Assembly (NCBI GenBank): GCA_000436035.1
Contig: FR893247.1
Location: 37,395 to 61,504, forward strand
Reading direction: 5' to 3'
Length of the DNA stretch: 24,110 nucleotides
From: Prevotella sp. CAG:732
GTDB taxonomy: Bacteria; Bacteroidota; Bacteroidia; Bacteroidales; Bacteroidaceae
In this document: one piece after another, positions 7,585 to 15,137 of the stretch
Layout of the letters: each line of letters opens with the position of its first letter
Position numbering within the stretch: position 1 is the stretch's first letter
Made by a program: the position numbers and the translations under genes
The notes under the pieces: model-generated
What the model was told of the DNA's origin: nothing
Seen by the model: the letters and a program-made list of their open reading frames with translations, nothing else
The model's database searches: none

Positions 7585-8514
7585 TTATCTCACTCTCAAC
7601 CTAGCTCCTGGGTAAATCTTGAAGTCTGGGTCGAGACCATTCATCTTGTAGAGGTTCTTCAGTCTGATGCCATACTTCTGCGAGATGCCATACATGCTTT
7701 CACCTACCTGTACGATGTGAGGGCGCTTCTTGTATTGCTTTGGTGCCTTCTTGCGTTTCTTCTTCAGATAGATGATGTCACCCTTGTGCAAGATGTCATT
7801 CTTGTCTCGCTCGTTGTACTTCGCCAGCTTCTTCCAACTGATGCCCACTTCTTTTCCGATGCCCTTGAAGGTATCTCCCTCGCGAGCGTAGAGGTAGTAG
7901 TTGTCGTTGAAGAGGTGGATAGGGTGGAGCAAGCCTTGGGCGTTGATCGGTTGGTCGGTACCACTGTGCTCAGCCATAAACTTGTCGTATCGCTTCGCCT
8001 TGTCGTACTCATGCAACTTGTAAAGTTCTATGATTTGGATGAGCTTGTTGGCGTACTGTGGGTTGGTGGCATAGCCGCACTGTTTCAGACCTCTCGCCCA
8101 ACCCTTGTAGTCGCTTGTGCTGAGGTTGAAGAGACTGGCATAGCGAGATTGGCGAGCCAAGAACTGGCTGTGGTCTTCGTAGCTCTCCTTGGCATCGCTA
8201 TATACACGGAAGCATTCTCCACGAGCGTCGTCATCGTGATATTGCTTCGGACCCATCCACGAGGTATGGCACTTGATGCCAAAGTGGTTGTTGCCCTGTC
8301 TCACGAGGTCGCTTCTTCCCGCAGCACTCTCGAAGAGTCCCTGTGCCAGGGTGATGCTGGCAGGTATGCGGTATCGAAGCATCTGCTCGATGGCGAGATC
8401 CTTGTATTGGTTGATGTATGTCTGATAGGTTTGGTTCCATTTCATCTGCGCACTCATCGGTGCGGTGGTCAAGAGGAAGGCAAACCCTAGTATGTATTTT
8501 CTAAATCGATTCAT
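7585..8514 (-). CDS. Secreted glucosaminidase (GH73) with two LysM domains
   Basis: A 309-residue peptidoglycan hydrolase. Signal peptide: MNRFRKYILGFAFLLTTAPM, cleaved near SAQ (21-23). Residues about 30-170 are a GH73 endo-beta-N-acetylglucosaminidase domain: PASITLAQGLFESAAGRS carries the catalytic Glu62, followed by GNNHFGIKC, FRVYSDAKESYEDHSQFL and GWARGLKQCGYATNPQYA, the standard motif order. Two LysM modules follow, about 207-255 (YAREGDTFKGIGKEVGI) and 267-309 (VQVGESMYGISQKYGI), separated by a very basic linker (KKKRKKAPKQYKKRP). LysM binds peptidoglycan glycans. Role: wall remodelling in the periplasm or outer envelope. It is the first gene of the minus-strand unit with the M64 peptidase and Cdd. 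Confidence 0.92.
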   Translation of the reverse strand: MNRFRKYILGFAFLLTTAPMSAQMKWNQTYQTYINQYKDLAIEQMLRYRIPASITLAQGLFESAAGRSDLVRQGNNHFGIKCHTSWMGPKQYHDDDARGECFRVYSDAKESYEDHSQFLARQSRYASLFNLSTSDYKGWARGLKQCGYATNPQYANKLIQIIELYKLHEYDKAKRYDKFMAEHSGTDQPINAQGLLHPIHLFNDNYYLYAREGDTFKGIGKEVGISWKKLAKYNERDKNDILHKGDIIYLKKKRKKAPKQYKKRPHIVQVGESMYGISQKYGIRLKNLYKMNGLDPDFKIYPGARLRVR

Positions 8515-8518
8515 ACTG

Positions 8519-8526
8519 CAAAAATA
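8519..8526 (-). promoter_or_regulatory. Possible -7 box just before the GH73 start
   Basis: Reading on the minus strand, TATTTTTG fits the TAnnTTTG -7 consensus and sits five bases before the ATG. No good TTTG -33 box is found 19-21 bases upstream. If used, the transcript would be nearly leaderless. This is a weak call. Confidence 0.3.
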
Positions 8527-8680
8527 TAAAAAATAGTTTGTTTTCTCTCGTTTTGATGTAATTATTTATTTATTTTCACGTTTTATGCGCAGAAGTGTTT
8601 GTTTTTGAAGAAAAAACGGTCTTATTCAGCACTCTGATGTTGTCACTTGATGCACAAGTACTCATAAAAAATAATGTACA

Positions 8681-9052
8681 ATGAAAAAAATAATAATCGT
8701 GTTGGGTTCCAACCATGAGCAGGAAAAAAATGTGGGTTTTGCGATGAATCAGCTGTCGCAAAACTTCCCTGGTGTTCGCTTTTCTCGCCTTCTGTGGACG
8801 GAGCCGATAGGCATGGAGAATTCCCCTCAGTTTGTCAATGCCCTTGCCATCGCTTTCACCGACTTGCCTGAGCCGGATATCGTACATATTCTAAAAGACA
8901 TCGAACGTCAATGTGGAAGAACAAAGGAGGAAAAATCCCAAGGCATCGTCAAACTCGACCTCGACCTTTTGCTCTATGGCGATCTCCGTCGCAAGGAAGA
9001 AGATTGGGAAAGAGATTATGTGAAACAATTACTAGGGGAAATGGGAGAATGA
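8681..9052 (+). CDS. folK: Short 2-amino-4-hydroxy-6-hydroxymethyldihydropteridine pyrophosphokinase (HPPK)-like protein
   Basis: A 123-residue protein of the HPPK family, which transfers pyrophosphate from ATP to the pterin alcohol in folate synthesis. Visible motifs are VLGSNHEQEKN at 7-17, FSRLLWTEPIGMENSPQFVNALA at 34-56 and KLDLDLLLYGD at 91-101, where Asp93 and Asp95 match the Mg-binding pair. It is clearly shorter than the usual ~160 residues: the C-terminal IPHP...R.FVL.PL segment, which supplies a His in classical HPPK, is absent, and the Pro-Arg-Thr before the first Asp reads Ile-Val-Lys here. It may be a lineage-specific short HPPK or a non-catalytic relative. It stands alone between two minus-strand units, 166 bases from the divergent GH73 gene. 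Confidence 0.75.
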   Translation: MKKIIIVLGSNHEQEKNVGFAMNQLSQNFPGVRFSRLLWTEPIGMENSPQFVNALAIAFTDLPEPDIVHILKDIERQCGRTKEEKSQGIVKLDLDLLLYGDLRRKEEDWERDYVKQLLGEMGE

Positions 9053-9097
9053 TTTCCAACTGTAAGGCTGCATTCTCTCGCAGTTTTTTATAAACGA

Positions 9098-9139
9098 AAA
9101 AGCCGCTAGCGTGTCCTTGAAAAACACACAAGCGGCTTT
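9098..9139. terminator. Bidirectional terminator between folK-like gene and nrdG
   Basis: AAAGCCGCT (9099-9107) pairs with AGCGGCTTT (9131-9139), followed inward by a partly mismatched stem (GTGT 9111-9114 with ACAC 9124-9127). A-rich and T-rich flanks allow it to end both convergent transcripts. Confidence 0.8.
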
Positions 9140-9146
9140 GTTCCAT

Positions 9147-9662
9147 TTATAATACCGGATTCGGATTGTCGGCGGAAAGATGCAACTCCACCACTTTGCC
9201 CTCTTCCAGTGATTTCTTGACGTGGATGATGCGCTGGTTGCTGCTGCCACGGAAGAAGAGGTCGGGGTCGGCGAGAGCCTTTACGAACGGACCATCCACC
9301 AAGACATCTATCAACTTCAGCAACTCCAACTGGGCTGGATTCTTGACCAAGTTCTCAAACTTGTAGCCCGTGAAGCACCAGATGGTCTTCTTGCTCTGTC
9401 GGCGTATCTCACGAGCCAACTCGGCGAAACCTTCTGCCTGAAACATAGGGTCGCCTCCGGAGAAGGTGACATTGGCGAAGGGGTCATCCATGATTTCCTT
9501 CATCAAGTCCTCCGTCGAGGTCATCGTGCCATGGTTGATGTCCCACGACTGGGGATTGTGGCACTCCGGGCAGTGATTCGGACAACCGGCACAATAGATG
9601 GATGTGCGGAATCCCGGACCATCCACCATTGTGTCATGTACTACGCTTAAAACGCTTATCAT
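9147..9662 (-). CDS. nrdG: Anaerobic ribonucleoside-triphosphate reductase activating protein (radical SAM)
   Basis: A 171-residue radical-SAM enzyme that uses a 4Fe-4S cluster and S-adenosylmethionine to put the glycyl radical on NrdD. The cluster motif is Cys27-x3-Cys31-x2-Cys34 in GCPNHCPECHNP, with an extra Cys24 just before. TFSGGDPMFQ near residues 69-78 is the SAM-contacting GGDP element. VDGPGFRTSIY at 13-23 matches the family opening. The gene lies 39 bases downstream of nrdD on the same strand, the usual order. Length is typical. Confidence 0.95.
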   Translation of the reverse strand: MISVLSVVHDTMVDGPGFRTSIYCAGCPNHCPECHNPQSWDINHGTMTSTEDLMKEIMDDPFANVTFSGGDPMFQAEGFAELAREIRRQSKKTIWCFTGYKFENLVKNPAQLELLKLIDVLVDGPFVKALADPDLFFRGSSNQRIIHVKKSLEEGKVVELHLSADNPNPVL

Positions 9663-9701
9663 TTTGCTATTGAATCTTCACTCTTCGTTCTTCACTTAGA
9701 A

Positions 9702-11924
9702 TTACTTCTTAGGCGTGTCGATGTGGGTGACACGGTCGTGAAGCTCGGCAAGCTTGCCACTGTTCCAACGATCGGTGGTACCTACAAGGTAACCTGTGAT
9801 ACGCTGCAACTTGTCGATGTGGTGACTACCACACTTAGGACAAACGGTCAAGTTGGTATCGGCATTCTCATAGCCGCAGTCCAAGCAGCGGTTGCGGTTG
9901 TGGTTGACAGAGCCATAGCCCATGTTGTATTTATCCATCATATCTACCACGCTGGCGATAACTGATGGGTTGTGAGTAGCGTCGCCATCAATCTCTACAT
10001 AGAAGATGTGACCACCACGAGTCAAGTCGTGATAAGGAGCCTCGATCTTCGCCTTCTGCAATGCTGTACATTTATAATATACTGGCACGTGGTTAGAGTT
10101 GGTGTAGTAGTCACGGTCGGTAACACCAGGGATGACACCAAACTCCTTGCGGTCCTTCTTGGTAAACTTACCGCTCAATCCCTCTGCTGGAGTAGCGAGG
10201 ATAGAGTAGTTGTGGTGATACTGATCGCTGAACTCGTTGGCACGGTCGCGCATGTAGGTGATGATCTTCAAGCCCAATTCCTGTGCCTCCTCGCTCTCAC
10301 CATGATGCTTGCCGATGAGCGCCTTGAGGCACTCTGCCAAACCGATGAAACCGATACCGAGTGTACCATGGTTGATGACGCTCTCGATGGTCTCCTCTGG
10401 CTTCAACTTGTCGGCACCTACCCACAGGTATTTCATCAAGAGTGGGAACTGCTTAGCCATCGCTGTTTTCTGGAACTGGAAGCGCTCGTCGAGCTGCTTA
10501 GCTGTGATGTCGAGGATGTTGTCGAGCTTGGCGAAGAACATGTCGATGCGCTGCTTCTTGTTCTCGATGCCCATGCACTCGATGGCGAGCTTCACGATGT
10601 TGATGGTAGAGAAGCTCAAGTTACCACGAGCGATGCTGGTCTTCTCGCCCCAACGGTCCTCGAACACACGGGTACGGCAACCCATGGTGGCGATTTCCCA
10701 CTTGTAACGCTCTGGGTCGTCGGCACGCCACTTCTCGTTCTGGTTGAATGTAGCGTCGAGGTTGAGGAAGTTAGGGAAGAAACGACGGGCTGTCACCTTG
10801 CAAGCCAACTGGTAGAGGTCGTAGTTGCGATCCTCTGGCAAGTAGTTGACGCCACGTTTCTTCTTCCATATCTGGATAGGGAAGATGGCTGTCTCGCCAT
10901 TTCCTACGCCTTCATAGGTGCTCTCCAAGATTTCACGCATGATGCAACGACCCTCTGCAGATGTATCTGTACCATAGTTGATGGAAGAGAATACCACCTG
11001 GTTGCCACCACGAGAGTGGATGGTGTTCATGTTGTGGATGAAAGCCTCCATCGCCTGGTGTACACGGTTCACGGTCTTGTTGATGGCGTGCTGCTCCAAG
11101 CGAGCTTTGCCCTCCAAGCCTTCGAGGCTCTTCTCCAGGTAGTCGTCGATAGGAGCGTCGTAGAGGTCCTTCAAGTCCTCGCCGGTCAACTTCTCCAGGT
11201 TCTTCACCTCTTCTTGGTAAGACATTCTTACGTAAGGAGCCAAGTAGAAGTCGAAGGCAGGGATCGCCTGACCTCCGTGCATCTCGTTCTGGCAGGTCTC
11301 CAGTGAGATACAAGCCAGTACGGCTGCGGTCTCGATGCGCTTGGCAGGACGGCTAGAGCCATGGCCAGCGGTGAAGCCGTGGTGGAGGATGATATCAAGA
11401 GGATGCTGTACGCAGGTGAGACTCTTGGTAGGATAATAATCTTTGTCGTGTATGTGGATGTAGTTATGTAGGACGGCGTCACGTACTTCCTCGCTGAGGA
11501 GGTAGTCGTCAACGAATGGCTTGGTGGTTTCAGAGGCAAATTTCATCATCATGCCGGCAGGGGTGTCGGCGTTCATGTTAGCGTTCTCACGAGTGATGTC
11601 ATTGTTCTTGGCATTGACGATGCTCATAAATACGTCGCGTGTCTTTGCCTTGCGGGCGATGTTGCGCTGATTGCGATAAGCAATGTACTTCTGCGCTACA
11701 TCCTTGCGCGCACTCTTCATCAGTTCCATCTCGATGGCATCCTGGATGGCTTCCACGCTCATCTGGCTCTTGCCACGGAAGGAAATGTGGTCGGTGATTT
11801 GCTCGATAAGAGTGCTGTCCTCACCCTTGTCTGTGTGTAACATGGCTTTGCGTATGGCTGCCATAATCTTCTGTTCGTTGAAACCAACGATGCGTCCGTC
11901 ACGCTTAACTACAGTTTGTATCAT
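9702..11924 (-). CDS. nrdD: Anaerobic ribonucleoside-triphosphate reductase (class III)
   Basis: A 740-residue glycyl-radical enzyme that reduces NTPs to dNTPs without oxygen. Residues 1 to about 95 are an ATP-cone, the allosteric module (VVKRDGRIVGFNEQKIMAAIRKAM). The barrel contains the NxHIHDKDYYPTKSLTC region and ACISLETCQNEMHGGQAIPAFD. The C-terminal zinc site is CLDC...CPKC, followed by RITGYLVG where Gly711 is the radical site. All elements are present and the length is normal. It is followed by nrdG. The 335-base upstream gap holds a -7 box and unusual TTTTGGAAAACT repeats, likely control sites. A long open frame on the opposite strand is a by-product of its codon bias. Confidence 0.97.
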   Translation of the reverse strand: MIQTVVKRDGRIVGFNEQKIMAAIRKAMLHTDKGEDSTLIEQITDHISFRGKSQMSVEAIQDAIEMELMKSARKDVAQKYIAYRNQRNIARKAKTRDVFMSIVNAKNNDITRENANMNADTPAGMMMKFASETTKPFVDDYLLSEEVRDAVLHNYIHIHDKDYYPTKSLTCVQHPLDIILHHGFTAGHGSSRPAKRIETAAVLACISLETCQNEMHGGQAIPAFDFYLAPYVRMSYQEEVKNLEKLTGEDLKDLYDAPIDDYLEKSLEGLEGKARLEQHAINKTVNRVHQAMEAFIHNMNTIHSRGGNQVVFSSINYGTDTSAEGRCIMREILESTYEGVGNGETAIFPIQIWKKKRGVNYLPEDRNYDLYQLACKVTARRFFPNFLNLDATFNQNEKWRADDPERYKWEIATMGCRTRVFEDRWGEKTSIARGNLSFSTINIVKLAIECMGIENKKQRIDMFFAKLDNILDITAKQLDERFQFQKTAMAKQFPLLMKYLWVGADKLKPEETIESVINHGTLGIGFIGLAECLKALIGKHHGESEEAQELGLKIITYMRDRANEFSDQYHHNYSILATPAEGLSGKFTKKDRKEFGVIPGVTDRDYYTNSNHVPVYYKCTALQKAKIEAPYHDLTRGGHIFYVEIDGDATHNPSVIASVVDMMDKYNMGYGSVNHNRNRCLDCGYENADTNLTVCPKCGSHHIDKLQRITGYLVGTTDRWNSGKLAELHDRVTHIDTPKK

Positions 11925-12015
11925 TTTAGCTTTACTTTTATGATTGATATATAATTAGCTTAATATTAACATTTTATGCCAAAAGGAGGTAAAAAACACC
12001 TCATTTTTCATGTTG

Positions 12016-12023
12016 CAAAGATA
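12016..12023 (-). promoter_or_regulatory. -7 promoter box for nrdD
   Basis: On the minus strand this reads TATCTTTG, a perfect TAnnTTTG -7 element, about 92 bases before the nrdD start. The -33 position 19-21 bases upstream is a poor match (ACTG), which is common for promoters that need an activator. The nearby TTTTGGACAACT copy begins 25 bases further upstream. Confidence 0.55.
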
Positions 12024-12112
12024 CAAAAGATATTCCAAAGTTTGCAGTTTTGGACAACTTTTCTTTCGTTAAAAAATATTAAGTCATTGATAATCAGATA
12101 GATGGTATTTTG

Positions 12113-12148
12113 TTTTGGAAAACTTTACAAAAAATGAGTTTTCCAAAA
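12113..12148. repeat. Perfect 12-base inverted repeat upstream of nrdD
   Basis: TTTTGGAAAACT at 12113-12124 and its exact complement AGTTTTCCAAAA at 12137-12148 are separated by 12 bases. A direct copy with one change, TTTTGGACAACT, lies at 12048-12059, 65 bases away, and shares flanking bases too. TCCAAA at 12034-12039 forms a further half-site. It lacks a T-run and lies in a promoter region, so it is a candidate regulator-binding array rather than a terminator. Confidence 0.6.
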
Positions 12149-12259
12149 AGTATAACTCTTTGTCTAATGGGGACTTACGGACGAAAACGCCCGAAATGTT
12201 AAAAAATAATCGTGTAGTTCTTAGAATAGTCTAACAATCTGCTACTCTCGCAGTTAGCC

Positions 12260-13093
12260 CTATTTGCTCTTTCTCTTGTAGTTGAGAGCGGCACCAATGG
12301 CAGTGCAAAATTCTGAGTATTTTGGGATGCGGAATTTCACGTTGTACAATTTTTCCATGGCTGGGAATACCTCATGGCATTGTGGCAGCAAGGTGAGGTT
12401 GCCTATCAAGACAAAGTCCTTGATGCCCGACTCCAATGAGGAGAGGATGGTGGCAGAGCCGATGCACTGGAGTACCATCCAGATGAGACCCTTGGCGATG
12501 TCCTCCCTGGCAGCGTTCGCCTTGGCGTTGCTGAAGAGGGAAGCCACGGCGTTCATCGGCAAACCTGGCAATGGCTTGGCGCTGATGTCGCCGATGAGGA
12601 GGTTGATCTTCGATACGTCGCCTTCCTTGGCTAGGTTGGCGATCTGCTTCACATCGTCGGTCTTGAGCATGATGCGACTGAGCCCCGACAAGGTTCCGCC
12701 ACCGATGCCGATGCCACCGATGTGTCGGATGTTGTCGCCCTCGCATTTCACGAGCGAGGTGCCCGTTCCCATGCTCACCACAATCATCTTGTCTAGCTTG
12801 CTCTCATACATGGCGCCCAGTCCATCGGCGATAAACTCCTCGCTCTTCGAGGTAGGAAGCCCATAGATGGGTTCGTCAATGTATGCCGAACCTACGCCCG
12901 TCAGCATGACGTGCTCCACTTCCGACAAACTGATTTGGTTGTCGTGCAAGTATTTTCCGAAGGCACCATAGAGAGAGGTGATAGGGTCGGTAGCCTTGAT
13001 GCGGATAGGGCTGATGACCATGCCTTGCTCGTTGATACCTACGATCTTGGTCGTAGAGATGCCTACGTCTATGCCGATGACGATCTTTTTCAT
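12260..13093 (-). CDS. coaW: Type II pantothenate kinase
   Basis: A 277-residue protein that phosphorylates pantothenate, the first step of CoA synthesis. It has the actin/hexokinase-type ATPase fold: phosphate-1 loop GIDVGISTTKIVGI at 7-20, phosphate-2 segment VVSMGTGTSLVKCEGD at 105-120, then IGGIGIGGGTLSGLSRIML, and the late FVLIGNLTLLP and FCTAIGAALNY strands. These match the staphylococcal CoaW/eukaryotic PanK class rather than CoaA or CoaX. The -33/-7 promoter at 13155-13185 serves it, giving a leader of about 55 bases. The nearest downstream gene, nrdD, has its own promoter. Confidence 0.88.
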   Translation of the reverse strand: MKKIVIGIDVGISTTKIVGINEQGMVISPIRIKATDPITSLYGAFGKYLHDNQISLSEVEHVMLTGVGSAYIDEPIYGLPTSKSEEFIADGLGAMYESKLDKMIVVSMGTGTSLVKCEGDNIRHIGGIGIGGGTLSGLSRIMLKTDDVKQIANLAKEGDVSKINLLIGDISAKPLPGLPMNAVASLFSNAKANAAREDIAKGLIWMVLQCIGSATILSSLESGIKDFVLIGNLTLLPQCHEVFPAMEKLYNVKFRIPKYSEFCTAIGAALNYKRKSK

Positions 13094-13154
13094 TTTGGTG
13101 TTGTTCTTTTAGGAAGATTGGTTTTTAAGTAACCTTCATTTTATATTGCGAGTG

Positions 13155-13185
13155 CAAAGGTAATACAAAATAAAGACTCCACAAA
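13155..13185 (-). promoter_or_regulatory. Bacteroidetes-type promoter of coaW
   Basis: On the minus strand, TTTG (13182-13185) and TACCTTTG (13155-13162) are separated by 19 bases, a consensus match. The -33 box lies inside the left arm of the terminator hairpin of the upstream symporter gene. Confidence 0.75.
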
Positions 13186-13213
13186 ATTATTGCTATGAAT
13201 AATTTGTGGAGTC
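13175..13213 (-). terminator. Terminator of the DASS symporter gene
   Basis: GACTCCACAAAATTATT (13175-13191) pairs with 13198-13213 with one bulged base and a 6-base loop. It begins 26 bases after the symporter stop on the minus strand and is followed by a T-rich tract. It contains the -33 box of the coaW promoter. Confidence 0.75.
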
Positions 13214-13238
13214 GTATGGTTTTATATTTTATTAATCA

Positions 13239-14708
13239 TTACAAGACACCCATCTTGCAGAAGCAGATGAGCACCGCATAGCCGATCACCATGCTCAGCA
13301 CACCGATGGTCAAGCCCGCCTTCGCCATGTCGGTCTGCTGGATGAGACCAGTGGAGTAGGCGATGGCATTAGGAGGGGTGGAGATAGGGAGCGACATGGC
13401 GCAAGAGGCAGCCACTGCCACACCGATGATGATGGTGGAGGTGCCACCGATGCTATTGAGCGAGTCGCCCATGCCTGCGCATACCACCGAGAGGATAGGG
13501 ATGAGGAGGGCTGCGGTCGCCGTGTTCGAGATGAAGTTACTCAGTGCGAAACATACCAGTCCGGATACCACCATGATGACGAGTGGGTTGAAGGTGTCGA
13601 AAGGAATGCTCTTCACGGCGTTCTCTGCCAGGCCGGTGCCGTTCATGGCAAGACCGAGTGCGAAGCCACCTGCCACCATCCAGATGACAGCCCAGTCGAT
13701 TTCCTTCAGGTCGTCGGCGGTGATCACGCCCGTGAAGGCGAAGACGGCGATAGGCAACATGGCTACCGTGTTGGCGTTGATGCCCAGGTACTTCTTGCCG
13801 AATACCCAGAGCAGGATGGTGAGGATGAAGGTGCCGGCTACCACATAGGTGCGCCAGTTGTACTGGATGTTGCCCTCGATGTTTAGCTCGATGGTCTTCT
13901 GAGAGAATGGGAACATCTTGCGGATGATAAACCATGCCATGATGAGCATGATGATGACCATCGGTCCCATAATCATCATCCACTCGCCGAAGCCGAGGTC
14001 GAGGTTCAATCCGTCAGGAGCCGTCAGCACCTTGTAGGCGAAGGCGTTAGGAGGGGTGCCTATAGGCGTACCCATACCGCCCAGGTTGGCACCGATAGGT
14101 ATCGCCATGGTCAGGGCGATGCGTCCCTTGCCGTTGGCAGGCAGAGCCTTGAACACCGGGGTGAGGAAGGTAAGCATCATCGCCGCTGTGGCGGTGTTGG
14201 AGATAAACATGGAGAAAATACCCGTGATGAGCATGAATCCCAGCAGCACGTTTTCCGACTTCTTGCCGAAAGGCGCTATCAGGGTCTTTGCCATCAGCAC
14301 GTCGAGACCACTCTTGGTGGCAGCGATCGCCATGACAAAACCGCCCAGAAAGAGGATGATGGTAGGGTCGGCAAAGCAAGCCATGATACCTTGGTATTCC
14401 AGTAGGTTGCCATACTCGCCCTCGGAGCCTTGCATGATGTTGAACGCCGAGTCGGAGACGCCAAAGAGGAGTACGAAGATGATGACCACGGAGGTAGCCC
14501 ATGCCGGTATCGCCTCTGTGAGCCAGAGCATGACTGCCATCACGAAGATGGCGATGACACGTTGTTGCACAACGGTCAGTCCATCAATGCCGAAGTAGCT
14601 GATGGGCAGGTTCCATACACAAATGGTGAGCAAGGCAGTGAGCAAAAACATCAGTGCCTTCTTGCGATTGAAATCGCCGCTCAAAACTTTCTTAACGGTT
14701 TCTTGCAT
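13239..14708 (-). CDS. DASS-family sodium/dicarboxylate symporter
   Basis: A membrane transporter of the divalent-anion/Na+ symporter family (SLC13; bacterial SdcS/INDY type), which takes up succinate, fumarate or malate with sodium. Both Ser-Asn-Thr motifs, which bind substrate and Na+, are present (Ser170-Asn171-Thr172 and Ser394-Asn395-Thr396), together with the paired loops PIGTPPNAF and PISTPPNAIAY, and about 11 membrane segments. The frame is open to 14750, but the upstream ATG there overlaps the -7 box of a consensus promoter and so could not be in the mRNA. The ATG at 14708 (MQETVKK), preceded by AGAGAAA, is chosen, giving 489 residues. Substrate specificity is inferred from the family. 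Confidence 0.9.
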   Translation of the reverse strand: MQETVKKVLSGDFNRKKALMFLLTALLTICVWNLPISYFGIDGLTVVQQRVIAIFVMAVMLWLTEAIPAWATSVVIIFVLLFGVSDSAFNIMQGSEGEYGNLLEYQGIMACFADPTIILFLGGFVMAIAATKSGLDVLMAKTLIAPFGKKSENVLLGFMLITGIFSMFISNTATAAMMLTFLTPVFKALPANGKGRIALTMAIPIGANLGGMGTPIGTPPNAFAYKVLTAPDGLNLDLGFGEWMMIMGPMVIIMLIMAWFIIRKMFPFSQKTIELNIEGNIQYNWRTYVVAGTFILTILLWVFGKKYLGINANTVAMLPIAVFAFTGVITADDLKEIDWAVIWMVAGGFALGLAMNGTGLAENAVKSIPFDTFNPLVIMVVSGLVCFALSNFISNTATAALLIPILSVVCAGMGDSLNSIGGTSTIIIGVAVAASCAMSLPISTPPNAIAYSTGLIQQTDMAKAGLTIGVLSMVIGYAVLICFCKMGVL

Positions 14709-14737
14709 TTTCTCTATGTTTTTTATGGTTCTGAGGG

Positions 14738-14768
14738 CAAATGTACGCATTATTTTCGAATTATCAAA
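14738..14768 (-). promoter_or_regulatory. Bacteroidetes-type promoter of the symporter gene
   Basis: On the minus strand, TTTG (14765-14768) and TACATTTG (14738-14745) are separated by 19 bases. Transcription would start near 14731, leaving a leader of about 23 bases before the ATG at 14708. This decides the start codon. Confidence 0.75.
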
Positions 14769-14808
14769 AAAAAGTGGAAGAAAAGTGATGTTTTTCGGAA
14801 AATAGTGT

Positions 14809-14816
14809 TATTTTTG
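14809..14816 (+). promoter_or_regulatory. -7 box of the 97-residue membrane protein gene
   Basis: TATTTTTG matches TAnnTTTG and lies 25 bases before the ATG at 14842. No good -33 box is seen 19-21 bases upstream. It is divergent from the symporter promoter. Confidence 0.5.
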
Positions 14817-14841
14817 CATCAGATTTTTAAATTTTTATGCC

Positions 14842-15135
14842 ATGAACCAAGTTACATTATTTATTTTTGCAGTGCTCGCAATAGTCGTGGTACTGGTCGT
14901 GTTTTCTTATCTTCACAAGCGTCATGTGGAGTATAAGATGGTGGATATCGAAAATGCTGTTCGCAGCGCTTATTCCGAGGGCGTCACTTCGGTGGAGAAG
15001 GAAGCCCTCGTCAAAGCGGTGAAAAAGTACTTCCATTGCAGTAGCAAGGAAGCACATTATATAATAGGTGTAGCTCGGCGCAAGAAAATCATCGACATTG
15101 CCGTGGGCAAGGTCTCCTTACACCAAGACTCCTGA
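14842..15135 (+). CDS. Small single-pass membrane protein of unknown function
   Basis: A 97-residue protein with one N-terminal membrane helix (residues about 4-24, TLFIFAVLAIVVVLVVFSYL) and a charged, helical cytoplasmic tail (KHRVEYKMVDIENAVRSAY...). The tail reads as helices with the pattern VSVEKEALVKAVKKYFHCSSKEAHYIIGVARRKKIID, which resembles a small helix-turn-helix or winged fold only loosely. I do not recognise a family. Its 3' end is two bases from the 3' end of the large convergent gene. It has its own -7 box and is likely real given normal start context and codon use. Confidence 0.65.
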   Translation: MNQVTLFIFAVLAIVVVLVVFSYLHKRHVEYKMVDIENAVRSAYSEGVTSVEKEALVKAVKKYFHCSSKEAHYIIGVARRKKIIDIAVGKVSLHQDS

Positions 15136-15137
15136 TT

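Larger units (their letters stand above)
11925..12259. promoter_or_regulatory. nrdD upstream region (335 bases, no gene)
   Basis: No coding region is supported here. The part near nrdD holds its -7 box (12016-12023). The middle holds repeats of TTTTGGA(A/C)AACT (12048-12059 and 12113-12148). The far end holds a hairpin just after the coaW stop: CTAAC 12231-12235 pairs with GTTAG 12253-12257 and TGC 12240-12242 with GCA 12250-12252. This is probably the weak terminator of the coaW transcript, which would otherwise run into nrdD. Confidence 0.6.

Noticed and set aside
9972..11306. 444-residue open frame opposite nrdD
   Set aside because: Runs antisense to a fully recognisable nrdD. Its sequence has no domain and is biased to Val/Leu/His/Asp, as expected from the reverse strand of biased codons.
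12178..12193. Small hairpin CGGACG-AAAA-CGCCCG
   Set aside because: It has a central mismatch and no T-run on either side, so it is not supported as a terminator or regulatory RNA.
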